A stretch of 42,222 nt of DNA from Verrucomicrobiota bacterium (GCA_023383055.1 JAHDYP010000032.1:9774-51995); one strand, 5' to 3'; shown: positions 8,389 through 16,729, counted from the first letter of the stretch. Numbers and translations: made by a program. Notes: a model not told the origin generated them from the letters alone.

Positions 8389-8438
8389 AACCGTTGGAGC
8401 TTGCCAATGCCGCGGGCGGGGTCGAAACATTGCCACTC

Positions 8439-9452
8439 ATGACCAGGAAAGCGCTCATCACAGGGATAACAGGTCAGGATGGGTCCTATTTGACCGAGTT
8501 TCTGCTGGCCAAGGGCTACGAAGTCCATGGGCTTATCCGCCGGGCCAGCACCTTCAACACCGGTCGACTCGATTCCATCTACTCGGACCCTCATTCCGGG
8601 CAGGACAGACTTACGCTCCACTACGGGGATTTGAGCGACGCCAGCGTCCTGGCCCGGCTGATGGGAGCAATCCAGCCTGACGAGGTCTACAATCTTGCCG
8701 CGCAAAGCCATGTCCGGGTCAGTTTCGACAGTCCGGAGTACACGACCGACATCACCGCAACCGGGGCGGTTCGTTTGCTTGAGGCGATCCGTGAAACCGG
8801 AATCAAGACCCGCTTTTACCAGGCATCCTCCAGCGAGATGTTTGGTCAAGCGCAGGAGGTGCCCCAGACGGAGAGGACGCCGTTCCATCCGCGCAGCCCC
8901 TACGGCTGTGCGAAAGTCTTTGCCTACTGGATCACCGTCAATTACCGCGAGTCCTACGGGTTGCATGCCTGCAACGGGATCCTGTTCAACCACGAATCTC
9001 CCCGGCGAGGCGAGGAGTTCGTAACGCGCAAAATCACCCGAGCGGTCGCGCATATCCTGGCCGGACTGCAGACCAAGCTGAATCTGGGCAACCTGGAAGC
9101 CAAGCGTGATTGGGGCTACGCCAGGGAATATGTCGAGGCCATGTGGCTCATGCTCCAGCAAGAGAAGCCGGAGGATTATGTCATCGCCACCGGCGAAACC
9201 CATTCGATCCGGGAGTTTCTGGACACGGCGTTCGGCCACGTGGGGCTGGACTGGACAAAGCACGTGGAGATTGACGAGCGCTATTACCGGCCAGCGGAAG
9301 TGGACCTGCTGGTTGGTGACGCCACTAAAGCGAAACGCCAACTGGGTTGGGAGCCGAAGGTCAAATTCACCGAGCTGGTCAAGCTCATGGTCGATTCCGA
9401 CCTTCAACTCCTGAAGGACTGCCGCGAAGGAAGGACCCGAGTCACCAGTTAA
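8439..9452 (+). CDS. gmd: GDP-mannose 4,6-dehydratase
   Basis: A 337-residue extended short-chain dehydrogenase that converts GDP-D-mannose to GDP-4-dehydro-6-deoxy-mannose, the precursor of GDP-fucose, GDP-rhamnose and related surface sugars. It has the Rossmann motif [19 protein letters not shown] at residues 8-26, the GMD-specific [10 protein letters not shown] loop, [26 protein letters not shown], the catalytic SSSE segment (Ser where many GMDs have Thr), the catalytic Y-x3-K in [27 protein letters not shown] and [14 protein letters not shown]. The reading frame is open back through the tRNA, but the ATG at 8439 starts exactly at the conserved N-terminus. A paralogue follows at 9722. No Shine-Dalgarno is evident. 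Confidence 0.95.
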   Translation: MTRKALITGITGQDGSYLTEFLLAKGYEVHGLIRRASTFNTGRLDSIYSDPHSGQDRLTLHYGDLSDASVLARLMGAIQPDEVYNLAAQSHVRVSFDSPEYTTDITATGAVRLLEAIRETGIKTRFYQASSSEMFGQAQEVPQTERTPFHPRSPYGCAKVFAYWITVNYRESYGLHACNGILFNHESPRRGEEFVTRKITRAVAHILAGLQTKLNLGNLEAKRDWGYAREYVEAMWLMLQQEKPEDYVIATGETHSIREFLDTAFGHVGLDWTKHVEIDERYYRPAEVDLLVGDATKAKRQLGWEPKVKFTELVKLMVDSDLQLLKDCREGRTRVTS

Positions 9453-9514
9453 TTGCATTTGAAGGCCCGCCGCGCCTGCGAGGCTCGACCCCGTCATCTC
9501 GCGGCCAAGGCATT

Positions 9515-9669
9515 AAACCCGAAATCCGAATCTCGAAATTCAAAACAAAGTGCAAATCTCGAGCCCCAAAAGCGCCAAACGCTACGACCTGCCAGGGGCC
9601 TGGTTTTCCCAGTTCGAATTTCGGTCCATTCGAGTTTCCTTCGTATTTCGAGATTCGGATTTCGGGTTT
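9515..9669 (+). repeat. palindromic element with perfect 25-bp terminal inverted repeats
   Basis: The arms at 9515-9539 and 9645-9669 are exact reverse complements over 25 bp and enclose about 105 bp with no coding potential. The arms are built from GAAATCCGAAT/CTCGAAAT-like words. The element fills most of the 269-bp gap between the two gmd paralogues. It could be a non-autonomous mobile element or REP-type intergenic palindrome, or it could act as a large transcript hairpin. I saw no second copy in this window and no clear target-site duplication. Confidence 0.7.
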
Positions 9670-9721
9670 TCTTCGAGACTTGGCCTGATGACACCACGTC
9701 TTGAGTTTCCAGGATTCTAGC

Positions 9722-10747
9722 ATGGCACCGCGCGCGGCCATCACCGGTATTACCGGTCAGGATGGATCGTATCTGACCGAACTCCTGCTCGAGAAAGGGT
9801 ATGACGTGCATGGTCTGCTTCGTCGGACCTGCGACCTGAGCCGCTCGTGGATCAGCCATCTTTACCGCGACCCCAAGCTGCAGGAACGGCGGCTGTTTGT
9901 GCACTACGCGGATCTCGACGACGCGACGACGCTGCGCCGAACCTTGTTAAGAATACGGCCGACCGAACTTTATCATCTGGCCGGACAAAGCCACGTTGGA
10001 CTGAGTTTCGAAATCCCGGAAGCCACCTGCCAACTGACCGCCATGGGCACGCTTCGACTGCTCGAGATCCTCCGGGATTTGCCCGAGCCAACGCGTTTCT
10101 TCCACGCCAGTTCAAGTGAGATATTCGGCCGACCGGAAGTGATGCCGCAGAATGAGATGACGCCGATCGCACCGGTCAATCCCTATGGCTGTGCCAAAGC
10201 CTTTGCCACTCAAATCGTACGGGTTTATCGTGAGTCCTATCGTGTCTACGCATCGAATGGGATCTTATTCAACCACGAATCGCCCAGGCGTGGCGCGGGT
10301 TTTGTCACGCGCAAGATATGCAGAGCCGCCGCCGCCATCCGGCTCGGACTGGAACGTGAACTTCGGCTGGGTGACCTCAGCGCGCAGCGCGATTGGGGCG
10401 ATGCCCGGGATTATGTCCGGGGAATGTGGCACAGTTTGCAGCACAGCGCCGCCGAAGATTTCGTGTTTGCGACCGGGCAAACCCATTCGGTGCAGGACGT
10501 TGTGGAAATTGCCTTTGCCGCCATGGACTTGGATTGGAAAGCCTGCGTGAAACGCGATGAACGGCTCGTTCGGCCGGCGGAGCCGAACCGATTGATCGGC
10601 GATTCCGCGAAAGCCAGGGATTTGCTGGGTTGGAAACCTCAGACAGACTTCCGATCCTTGATTGTCGCGATGACCGAGTCCGAGCACCGTTCCTTGGCCG
10701 CGCCGCAGCCTTTCCAACCGCAACCTTTGCCCTGGCGCATTGTTTAA
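9722..10747 (+). CDS. GDP-mannose 4,6-dehydratase paralogue
   Basis: A 341-residue NAD(P)-dependent epimerase/dehydratase that is clearly paralogous to the upstream gmd. It shares [45 protein letters not shown], the Y-x3-K in [41 protein letters not shown] and the final LLGWKP. It differs in the substrate loop: the FNTGR motif of true GMDs is replaced by CDLSRSWISHLYRD. The C-terminus also ends in a Pro/Gln-rich tail. It may be a GMD with altered specificity or an enzyme on a related GDP-sugar. The ATG at 9722 aligns with the family start; the upstream TTG at 9701 is less likely. Confidence 0.85.
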   Translation: MAPRAAITGITGQDGSYLTELLLEKGYDVHGLLRRTCDLSRSWISHLYRDPKLQERRLFVHYADLDDATTLRRTLLRIRPTELYHLAGQSHVGLSFEIPEATCQLTAMGTLRLLEILRDLPEPTRFFHASSSEIFGRPEVMPQNEMTPIAPVNPYGCAKAFATQIVRVYRESYRVYASNGILFNHESPRRGAGFVTRKICRAAAAIRLGLERELRLGDLSAQRDWGDARDYVRGMWHSLQHSAAEDFVFATGQTHSVQDVVEIAFAAMDLDWKACVKRDERLVRPAEPNRLIGDSAKARDLLGWKPQTDFRSLIVAMTESEHRSLAAPQPFQPQPLPWRIV

Positions 10748-11060
10748 GTTACTGCGCTGTGTTAACGGTCTGCCGCCACCGGATGTCAGGGCATTGCGGC
10801 CGGCAAATTCGTGGAACCAGGCGACTATGCGTGGAATGCGGACAGGAACATCTGCGACCAAGACAGCGGCAATGGATGGCTTAGGAGCGCGCCAAGTGGT
10901 TTCGCGATCCTGTGGTTAGCTGTCCGGGGAACTCAGAAGAGGCAGAAGGTGAATGGATTATGAGTGCCACCCAAGAGTGGACGCCCGGAAGTGTCGTGAG
11001 GCGCCACCAAACGCCGCGCCTACGTGCAATGTGTTATAGTCGAAGTGTTTACACGATATC
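10748..11060. other. non-coding stretch upstream of the pseudopilin regulatory region
   Basis: No gene is supported in these 313 bases. The one notable feature is an extended -10-like TGTTATAGT at 11032-11040 without a recognisable -35. It could give a constitutive transcript with a leader of about 200 nt into the pseudopilin gene; support is weak. Confidence 0.4.
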
Positions 11061-11083
11061 CCAACCTGAGTCAGGCAGGTTGG
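11061..11083. promoter_or_regulatory. inverted repeat, possible activator site upstream of sigma-54 promoter
   Basis: CCAACCTG (11061-11068) and CAGGTTGG (11076-11083) form a perfect 8-bp inverted repeat with a 7-nt centre, which also contains the smaller palindrome CCTGAGTCAGG. Its centre is about 58 bp upstream of the transcription start predicted from the sigma-54 promoter at 11104. A dyad upstream of a -24/-12 promoter suggests an enhancer site for an NtrC-type activator, although these usually lie further away. There is no T tract, so it is not an obvious terminator. Confidence 0.4.
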
Positions 11084-11103
11084 ATCAGAAATGCGTTCCG
11101 TGC

Positions 11104-11119
11104 TGGCACCCAGTGTGCT
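11104..11119 (+). promoter_or_regulatory. sigma-54 (RpoN) promoter for pseudopilin
   Basis: TGGCACCCAGTGTGCT matches the -24/-12 consensus TGGCACG-N4-TTGCA/T, with GG and GC at the required spacing and only two mismatches in the twelve specified positions. The predicted transcription start is near 11130, about 114 nt before the pseudopilin ATG at 11244. Sigma-54 control of pilin genes is well established in other bacteria, and an NtrC-family activator is encoded at 2031-3494. Confidence 0.65.
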
Positions 11120-11243
11120 ATGGTGAGCATCGCGGTTTGCAGAGGGCAATCAGTGGACAAAGTAAGCAGTAATAACTAAACCGCCCTCCGCAGTGTTCAC
11201 GCCGCGCGTTAGGAACCTGACAGTAACCAAAAGGACAAACAGT

Positions 11244-11597
11244 ATGCAGATCAACAAAAACCTGAAAGCCGGCTTCACGCTCGTGGAAATCATGATCGTC
11301 GTGGCCATCATCGGCCTCCTCGCCGCCATCGCCATCCCGAACTTCGTCCGGGCGCGCGAAACGGCGCAGCGCAACGCGTGCATCAACAATCTGCGCCAGA
11401 TCGACGGCGCCAAACAGCAGTGGGCACTTGAAACTCGGCAGGCTGCAGGCGCTAGCGCCGACGCCGATGCTGTGAGACCGTACCTGAAAGGCAATGTGAT
11501 GCCGACCTGTCCTTTGGGCGGGGCTGCGTATACCCCTGGAGCCATCACCAATAACCCCACTTGCGGTTCTGGTGACGCGACTCACGTGCTGCCGTAG
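11244..11597 (+). CDS. type IV pilin-like / pseudopilin (prepilin-type N-terminal methylation domain)
   Basis: A 117-residue precursor with a class III leader MQINKNLKAG cut before FTLVEIMIVVAIIGLLAAIA. Mature F1 and E5, a conserved Pro in AIPNFVRARE and a hydrophobic assembly helix are all present. The C-terminal part carries cysteines in PTCPLGG and NPTCGSG that could form a disulfide. The short globular domain (INNLRQIDGAKQQWALE) is typical of small verrucomicrobial pilin-like proteins. It would be a substrate of a prepilin peptidase and of the pilM-Q machine. A possible Shine-Dalgarno, AAGGAC, lies at about 11231-11236. It is preceded by a sigma-54 promoter candidate and followed by an intrinsic terminator. 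It could be a major pilin or a minor pseudopilin; the sequence does not decide. Confidence 0.92.
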   Translation: MQINKNLKAGFTLVEIMIVVAIIGLLAAIAIPNFVRARETAQRNACINNLRQIDGAKQQWALETRQAAGASADADAVRPYLKGNVMPTCPLGGAAYTPGAITNNPTCGSGDATHVLP

Positions 11598-11628
11598 TTA
11601 GCATCCAGTTGTTCATCAAAGAATTGTT

Positions 11629-11654
11629 GGGCTCGAGGCAGTTGCCTCGAGCCC
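11629..11654 (+). terminator. strong hairpin after first pseudopilin
   Basis: A perfect 12-bp stem (GGGCTCGAGGCA and TGCCTCGAGCCC) with a 2-nt loop, 31 nt after the stop, followed by a weakly T-rich GCGTGTTTGTT. It fits an intrinsic terminator. Its right arm also contains the TTGCCT that can serve as a -35 element for the next gene. Confidence 0.7.
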
Positions 11655-11670
11655 GCGTGTTTGTTAGAGT
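11642..11670 (+). promoter_or_regulatory. sigma-70-type promoter candidate for second pseudopilin
   Basis: TTGCCT (11642-11647), 17-nt spacer, TAGAGT (11665-11670), four of six matches in each element. The predicted +1 is 11677, 3 nt before the ATG at 11680. The -35 lies inside the terminator hairpin of the preceding gene. Confidence 0.4.
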
Positions 11671-11679
11671 GGCGCCGGC

Positions 11680-12048
11680 ATGGGCTGCAGAACTAGAGTA
11701 TTGAACGGCAAACGGCACGCTGCCGCTTTCACCCTGGTGGAGGTGATGGTCGTGGTTGCCATCATCGGTTTGATCCTGGCCATCGCCATCCCGAACTGGG
11801 TCAAGACCCGAACTCGAGCCCAGACCGACATTTGTATTGAGAACCTCAGCCAACTTGAAACGGCGAAACAATTGTGGGCACTCGAGTTCGGGAAAGCTGC
11901 GGGTGAAACACCCGACGAAGACGATCTGTGCGGACCGGATCGCTATATAAAGTCGATGCCAATCTGCCCAGCCAGTGGAGAGTATTCAATCAACCCGATC
12001 GGCACCAATGCCACTTGTTCGATCGAAGGCCATTTTCTCTCCTTCTAG
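11680..12048 (+). CDS. second pseudopilin-like protein with Ala at the -1 cleavage position
   Basis: A 122-residue precursor with a 16-residue basic leader and a methylation-type helix FTLVEVMVVVAIIGLILAIA, followed by IPNWVKTRTRAQTDICIENL. It keeps mature F1 and E5, but the residue before the cut is Ala (AAAF) rather than the usual Gly, which can slow or change processing by prepilin peptidase. Cysteines at DLCGPD, MPICPAS and NATCSIEG may form a C-terminal disulfide. The layout parallels the first pseudopilin (ETAKQLWALE versus GAKQQWALE), so the two are paralogues. Its stop overlaps the stop of the convergent gene in a shared CTAG. Confidence 0.87.
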   Translation: MGCRTRVLNGKRHAAAFTLVEVMVVVAIIGLILAIAIPNWVKTRTRAQTDICIENLSQLETAKQLWALEFGKAAGETPDEDDLCGPDRYIKSMPICPASGEYSINPIGTNATCSIEGHFLSF

Positions 12049-15000
12049 CGTGCCGTCTCGGCTGATGGTTCCACGGTGGGGTATTCCGAGAAAACCACCG
12101 TCTGGTTAATTTGCGGGGCCGATGGGGGGAAGTGGCGTATCACGCCGTCATTTGCGACAACCTGGATGTAGTACTCGAAATCCAAGTCGGGCTTGGTGAA
12201 GTCGAAGCAACTGACTGTATACACCCCTTGAGCCACGCTCGTCAGTGGCAGTTTCCGGTAGCGGCCCTCGCCCAACTGGCGAGCGAAAAAGAAAGCCTCT
12301 CTGGGAGGCTGGGGACTCAAGATGATCACTTTCAAACGAAGCCCCTCTCCTGGACGCAGGATAGTTCTGGTGGTCGGCACAATGATGCGTGTCGGGCCGG
12401 TGTATTCCCTTCGCGGTATGGCTGCCGCGGGCAGAGCGTGTCCCAGAATCCCGGCCAATTCCGCACCTGACTGGTCCAACAGATCCGGAATAATGTGCTG
12501 TTCCCAATTGGCGATGGTTCCGAGCTCTCCAGGACTGACGATCATGGATAGCAAATGGGTATAGACCTCCTCCAGTCTTTGGATGAGCTGAATCCGCAAT
12601 GGAAGAACCTCGGTTCTGGCACTTTGGCGGCGAGCGGCTCGGCTGGCCTTTCCCTTGGCGTTTTCGAATGCCTGGTTGTATTCGAACCACGTGCTGCTCA
12701 GCTGGGCAATGGCGCGCGTGTATCTGAAAGCACTGAGCCAAGTCTCGAACCGAGCCTGATCGTCCACGTGCTTCACGCTCGTGGTCAGGCTTCCAAGTTG
12801 GTCAAGGAAATCGTACTCTTTGCGCAACTCAAACCAAGGCCGGCGATCGGGAATGATCCCTCCCGGGCCGCCTCGCCAGATGACGGGGCGTGGCGTGTGG
12901 TCGCCGTCGATCCGGGCGAAGATCCGGCCAATTTTCGCACCCGCGTCCCGTCCGAAGTTACTCACACCCCAATCTTCGTAGAGATCAACGGTTGGGGCAG
13001 GCAGATCTCTTGGGTTGGGCAGTGTCTCGAGGTCGGCCAGCCAGTCTAAGCGTGCCTGGCCACCACAATTGTACCTCCGCACCATCCCCTCGCCGTCAAC
13101 CACGATTGCAGAAAGGCATGGATTCCCGATCAGGGGCTCAAAATCGATTCGGAGGTGACCATTGGTCACCGTGACTCCATCGAAAGACAAGACTAACGCG
13201 TGATCCCGGCCCACGCGCTGGTGAATATCCAGGCCGCGGACCCCGTATTGCCCCTGCAACTTGACATCGAAGACGCGCTCTCCAGCGAGAAGGTGCTCAC
13301 GTTCGCCGAACCACAATTCAACCCGGTAGGTTCCGTTGGAAAGCGCGAGTTGGTAGAAAACCGGGTTGTCCCGCAGGCTTTCGAAAATCGATGGGCTATC
13401 CGTTCCAGCAATCGCGCGGCCGGTGAACTCGCGTGCCCGCCCTCCCACGCTCCACGAGCCTGGCGGGCACTTCCGGGCTTCCGCCAGTTGACGATGCCAG
13501 CCCTCCTGCCGCCATGCCGCCTGGGCAAGAGCGGAGACATTAGGTGCGTTGGGAAAAGTCCGCCAGTGAATGCCGATCAATCCTTCGCAGCCGAACTCAA
13601 AGGCGTCGGCAGCATCTCGGCGGAGCCGACCGACCCATAATTGAGGAATCGTCAAGGCGGGATCATCCTCCAGCCACGGAATGGCCCACCTCTCGCGACC
13701 GGTCATTTCACCGAAGCGCGGATCCACCGGCGTCAGCCCTACATTGGGATTCAACGCGCTCAGGATTACACGCTGTGGCATGCGCCGGTGAAAAAGGAGC
13801 GGTGCTTGTTTCGGTCCGACTGTCCAACCCGACACTGCAAACTGGAACGGCAATTCGAGTTCCGGAGCGATCCTCAGCGATGAGAGAATGTCCCCCGTGG
13901 CGTCAATGATCTCCTGTCGGGCAGCCCCCTGAGTCAGCCACGTCTCCGGAGTCCAAAACCAGTAGTAGTCCAGCGGATGCGTGCGGAGAATCCGCGTGAA
14001 CATTCCCTCGTAAAGCGCCCGGGTTCGTTCCGCCTCACTCCCCTGCCACCCAGCCGAGTCCATTCGGTCACGAACCCATCGGGGGACTGTAAGTGGCACC
14101 TCGGTGCCAATGCAGGTCTTGACACCCAATTCACGGGCGAAACCAAAAGCCTCCCGTAGTAACGCTCCCGTCCGGTTGAAGATCTCATTGCTCCCCCGCT
14201 CATCCTCCGGTTCCGGACATTGTCCCATCATGATGGCAGCGCTAAAATCATCGCGCTCGAACAGTTGACTGGCACCGAACAGGAATTCGCTCGTCTTCCG
14301 TGGTCGATACCCCCAACTCGTACGAGCGGTACTGTGGTAACTGGCCGGGTAGCTGGATTTCACCGTCCCGTCGGCATGAACATGCTCCTTCAGGCCTATC
14401 CAAACCGTGGGTTCCGCGTTGGGTTTGCCCTCAGGGTAGGTGTGGAGACCGAAGAAGTTCATACGCAACTTTGGCAGTTGGGCGATCACCGCCAAATAAT
14501 CGTCGGTATTCCACCAGTCGGGACCCTCCGGAAAGTCGTGGAAGGGCAGGATGCCTCTCAGTTTGAAAAGCGGCTGGTTTCGTTCGTCCAGACTTGGCAG
14601 TGCAAACTCGCTTTGCTGCGATGGCACCACATCTCCGTGCAAATAGTATCGGACGCCAAAGTGCTCTGCCAGGCGATAGGCTCCATACAGCGTGCCGATG
14701 TCATCGCCCCCCACAACCCAGAGGAGTTCTCCTAGTCCATGACTGCGGGTCGTCAGCAAGAATTGCTGGCTTCCCAGCGAATCGACAGCGGCAGCAAGTG
14801 TATCTCCACCCAGCGCGGATCGAACCAGAGCCGTGTTCTTCCGGGCCAGCAGAATTCGGTGAAGAGGCTTTTCCGGAATGACATCGGCTTTGAGCACCGG
14901 CAATAACCGTCCCGTGGCCAGGTAGAGATAGCGGCGGAGCTCGCGACCCGCCAACCGCTCGAGCGGCGACGCCTCGGCCGACACGATGATCACGCCGGGT

Positions 15001-15119
15001 GGGTCCTTTGTCGGCAGATCCAAGGAGTCGCCATGAACACTTAGGCCAGGCGACAACAGGACGGGCACAATCGCCAAGGCGCATCGCCAGGTTTGGATGA
15101 AGCTCGTCGGATTGAGCAT
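12045..15119 (-). CDS. large secreted glycoside-hydrolase-like protein with malectin domain
   Basis: A 1024-residue exported protein. The ATG at 15119 gives a signal peptide ending near SPGLSVHG and a 20-nt gap to the upstream stop; an ATG at 15155 would overlap it. The N-terminal region (about 30-190) resembles the alpha/beta domain that precedes GH20/GH67-type catalytic barrels (ERLAGRELRRYLYLATGRLLPVL, GTLYGAYRLAEHFGVRYYL). A long TIM-barrel-like region follows (about 190-550; LPKLRMNFFGLHTYPEG, CIGTEVPL, YYWFWTPETWL). A malectin-like domain (about 565-680, from REFTGRAIAGTDSP to AIVVDGEG) may bind carbohydrate, and an Ig-like C-terminal domain spans about 910-1010. Catalytic residues and substrate cannot be assigned. 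It ends a three-gene operon with a glycosyltransferase fusion and a polytopic membrane protein. Confidence 0.78.
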   Translation of the reverse strand: MLNPTSFIQTWRCALAIVPVLLSPGLSVHGDSLDLPTKDPPGVIIVSAEASPLERLAGRELRRYLYLATGRLLPVLKADVIPEKPLHRILLARKNTALVRSALGGDTLAAAVDSLGSQQFLLTTRSHGLGELLWVVGGDDIGTLYGAYRLAEHFGVRYYLHGDVVPSQQSEFALPSLDERNQPLFKLRGILPFHDFPEGPDWWNTDDYLAVIAQLPKLRMNFFGLHTYPEGKPNAEPTVWIGLKEHVHADGTVKSSYPASYHSTARTSWGYRPRKTSEFLFGASQLFERDDFSAAIMMGQCPEPEDERGSNEIFNRTGALLREAFGFARELGVKTCIGTEVPLTVPRWVRDRMDSAGWQGSEAERTRALYEGMFTRILRTHPLDYYWFWTPETWLTQGAARQEIIDATGDILSSLRIAPELELPFQFAVSGWTVGPKQAPLLFHRRMPQRVILSALNPNVGLTPVDPRFGEMTGRERWAIPWLEDDPALTIPQLWVGRLRRDAADAFEFGCEGLIGIHWRTFPNAPNVSALAQAAWRQEGWHRQLAEARKCPPGSWSVGGRAREFTGRAIAGTDSPSIFESLRDNPVFYQLALSNGTYRVELWFGEREHLLAGERVFDVKLQGQYGVRGLDIHQRVGRDHALVLSFDGVTVTNGHLRIDFEPLIGNPCLSAIVVDGEGMVRRYNCGGQARLDWLADLETLPNPRDLPAPTVDLYEDWGVSNFGRDAGAKIGRIFARIDGDHTPRPVIWRGGPGGIIPDRRPWFELRKEYDFLDQLGSLTTSVKHVDDQARFETWLSAFRYTRAIAQLSSTWFEYNQAFENAKGKASRAARRQSARTEVLPLRIQLIQRLEEVYTHLLSMIVSPGELGTIANWEQHIIPDLLDQSGAELAGILGHALPAAAIPRREYTGPTRIIVPTTRTILRPGEGLRLKVIILSPQPPREAFFFARQLGEGRYRKLPLTSVAQGVYTVSCFDFTKPDLDFEYYIQVVANDGVIRHFPPSAPQINQTVVFSEYPTVEPSAETAR

Positions 15120-15139
15120 TGCTGGATCTGAGGTATTCG

Positions 15140-16729
15140 CTATTCGACATTCCACCAGGATGTGAGAATGGAAGTATCCAGTGGATCGATCGTGGTCGGC
15201 GGCAGCGAAGCCGCCGCTTCGCGCAATTGGGCGGCGTGCGCATACGAGGCCAGGAGCGCCGAGCAGCCTGGTTGCGTCCAGATGACGACGAATCCGCGGG
15301 CTTCAAGCTCGGCTGGATCAAGCCTTGCCCGGCTGAGATCGAGAATGACGAAATCGATGCGGTACTCGCGGAGCAGGCGATTCCAGTCTGCCCCCCGTTT
15401 GAAGTGGAAATCCTGGTTCATGCGGAAAGTGGATTCGGGGTACGCCGCCTCATACCGTCCGTCCATCGAGACCTTGACCCTGGGAAACAGGCGCCAGGTG
15501 CAATAGCTTCCCCACTCGAATGGCGTGACCAGATTACCGCTCACTCCGGATCGTTGAAGTATGTCGGCTTCCCGCACGGGATATGCGCCTACGGGCGCCA
15601 ACACCTGCAGCGACGCGCCCGGCAATACCTGAACTGCAGCCCAACAAGCCAACGCAAAGTGGAAGGCCAAAACGATCATCGCGGGTTGCAGACGCAGACC
15701 CGGTAACCACGCATTCAGGTACCGCCAGATCCGAGTCAGTATCCCCTGGAGGAAAGGCGCGGCGAAAGCCATGGCAGTGATCGCAAAGAATGGTCCGTGT
15801 CGCCGACTCTGCCATCCCAAAAGCGCCGTCAGCGCCAGCATGGCCAAGGCCGGGAGCGAGGGTTTCGAGGCAGTGCACCGCCACCCGCCGACAACAACGA
15901 GGAGAACCATGAGGAACAGGACGCGAAAGCCGATGAACGCATCCATGCCCCACAGCGGCGGCGGCAGCCATTCTGGGATCTCCGGACGCGGGTGAGCCAG
16001 TGCGGGCAGGAGATATTTCCAGAATTGCAGGCCGTAAGGATTCAACGACGATGCGGCTGTGGATGCCGCCAGCAGTGCGACAAACGGTTTCCATTCCCTC
16101 GAGGTGGCGAGGGCAAACGCGGTGTAGATGAGCGTAGCGCCCAAGCCGGCCACAAATCCGCCGTGCATGTTTGCCCAAAGACCCATGATGGGAACCTGAA
16201 CCAGGATCCATTTCTTGTTGCCTCGCCAGATTTCCTCGAGGGTGAGCAAGGTCACGGCGAAGAAGAAGAAGGTGAAGGCGTGGCTGCGAACCACGGGGAC
16301 ATAGCCGCTCAGCATGGCGGCCGCGGAGAACGGCGCCAGGAGCAGGAGAACCTCCCATCCGCAGTGTTGGCGCCGCGCAATCGCCACGGCAATCCCGAGC
16401 GCGCCACACGCGAGGGTGATCTTAAGGACTTGCAGCGAGGCGGGCCCGCACCACTTCAAGAGAATGTAGAAAACCGCGCCGGCACCCCATTCATGGTCGA
16501 TGTACTGGGGCAGTACCGGCGTAAACGCAAACAGGTCGTGGCGCAGGATTTCGCCTTGTTCCCAGAAATGGCCACCCAAAACGAGTTTGGCCCAGAGATC
16601 GCCATCGGCGATGTTGTGGAAGCCTAACACCACAATCCAGACGAGGGTGCCAATAATGGCGGACGCCGTCGAAACCAGATGGGGCACTGCAGGAGAGGCC
16701 GGGGTGCTTTTCAGGTTCGTGCTGGTCAT
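15140..16729 (-). CDS. polytopic membrane protein, GT-C-like, function unknown
   Basis: A 529-residue integral membrane protein with about ten hydrophobic helices and a soluble C-terminal tail of about 130 residues. The first loop, DGDLWAKLVLGGHFWEQG, followed by HDLFAFTP and YIDHEWGAG, has the acidic and histidine pattern seen in the first periplasmic loop of GT-C-type glycosyltransferases, but no family is certain. The tail begins near VREADILQRSG and contains FEWGSYCTWRLFPRVKVSMDGRYE, a segment common in uncharacterised membrane proteins of this type in several environmental phyla. Its ATG overlaps the stop of the upstream glycosyltransferase-methyltransferase gene as ATGA, which suggests that they act together, perhaps with a lipid-linked sugar. 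Confidence 0.72.
   Translation of the reverse strand: MTSTNLKSTPASPAVPHLVSTASAIIGTLVWIVVLGFHNIADGDLWAKLVLGGHFWEQGEILRHDLFAFTPVLPQYIDHEWGAGAVFYILLKWCGPASLQVLKITLACGALGIAVAIARRQHCGWEVLLLLAPFSAAAMLSGYVPVVRSHAFTFFFFAVTLLTLEEIWRGNKKWILVQVPIMGLWANMHGGFVAGLGATLIYTAFALATSREWKPFVALLAASTAASSLNPYGLQFWKYLLPALAHPRPEIPEWLPPPLWGMDAFIGFRVLFLMVLLVVVGGWRCTASKPSLPALAMLALTALLGWQSRRHGPFFAITAMAFAAPFLQGILTRIWRYLNAWLPGLRLQPAMIVLAFHFALACWAAVQVLPGASLQVLAPVGAYPVREADILQRSGVSGNLVTPFEWGSYCTWRLFPRVKVSMDGRYEAAYPESTFRMNQDFHFKRGADWNRLLREYRIDFVILDLSRARLDPAELEARGFVVIWTQPGCSALLASYAHAAQLREAAASLPPTTIDPLDTSILTSWWNVE

Noticed and set aside
8169..8438. Upstream extension of the gmd frame
   Set aside because: It would run through tRNA-Thr, and its sequence is unlike any GMD N-terminus; the ATG at 8439 matches the family start.
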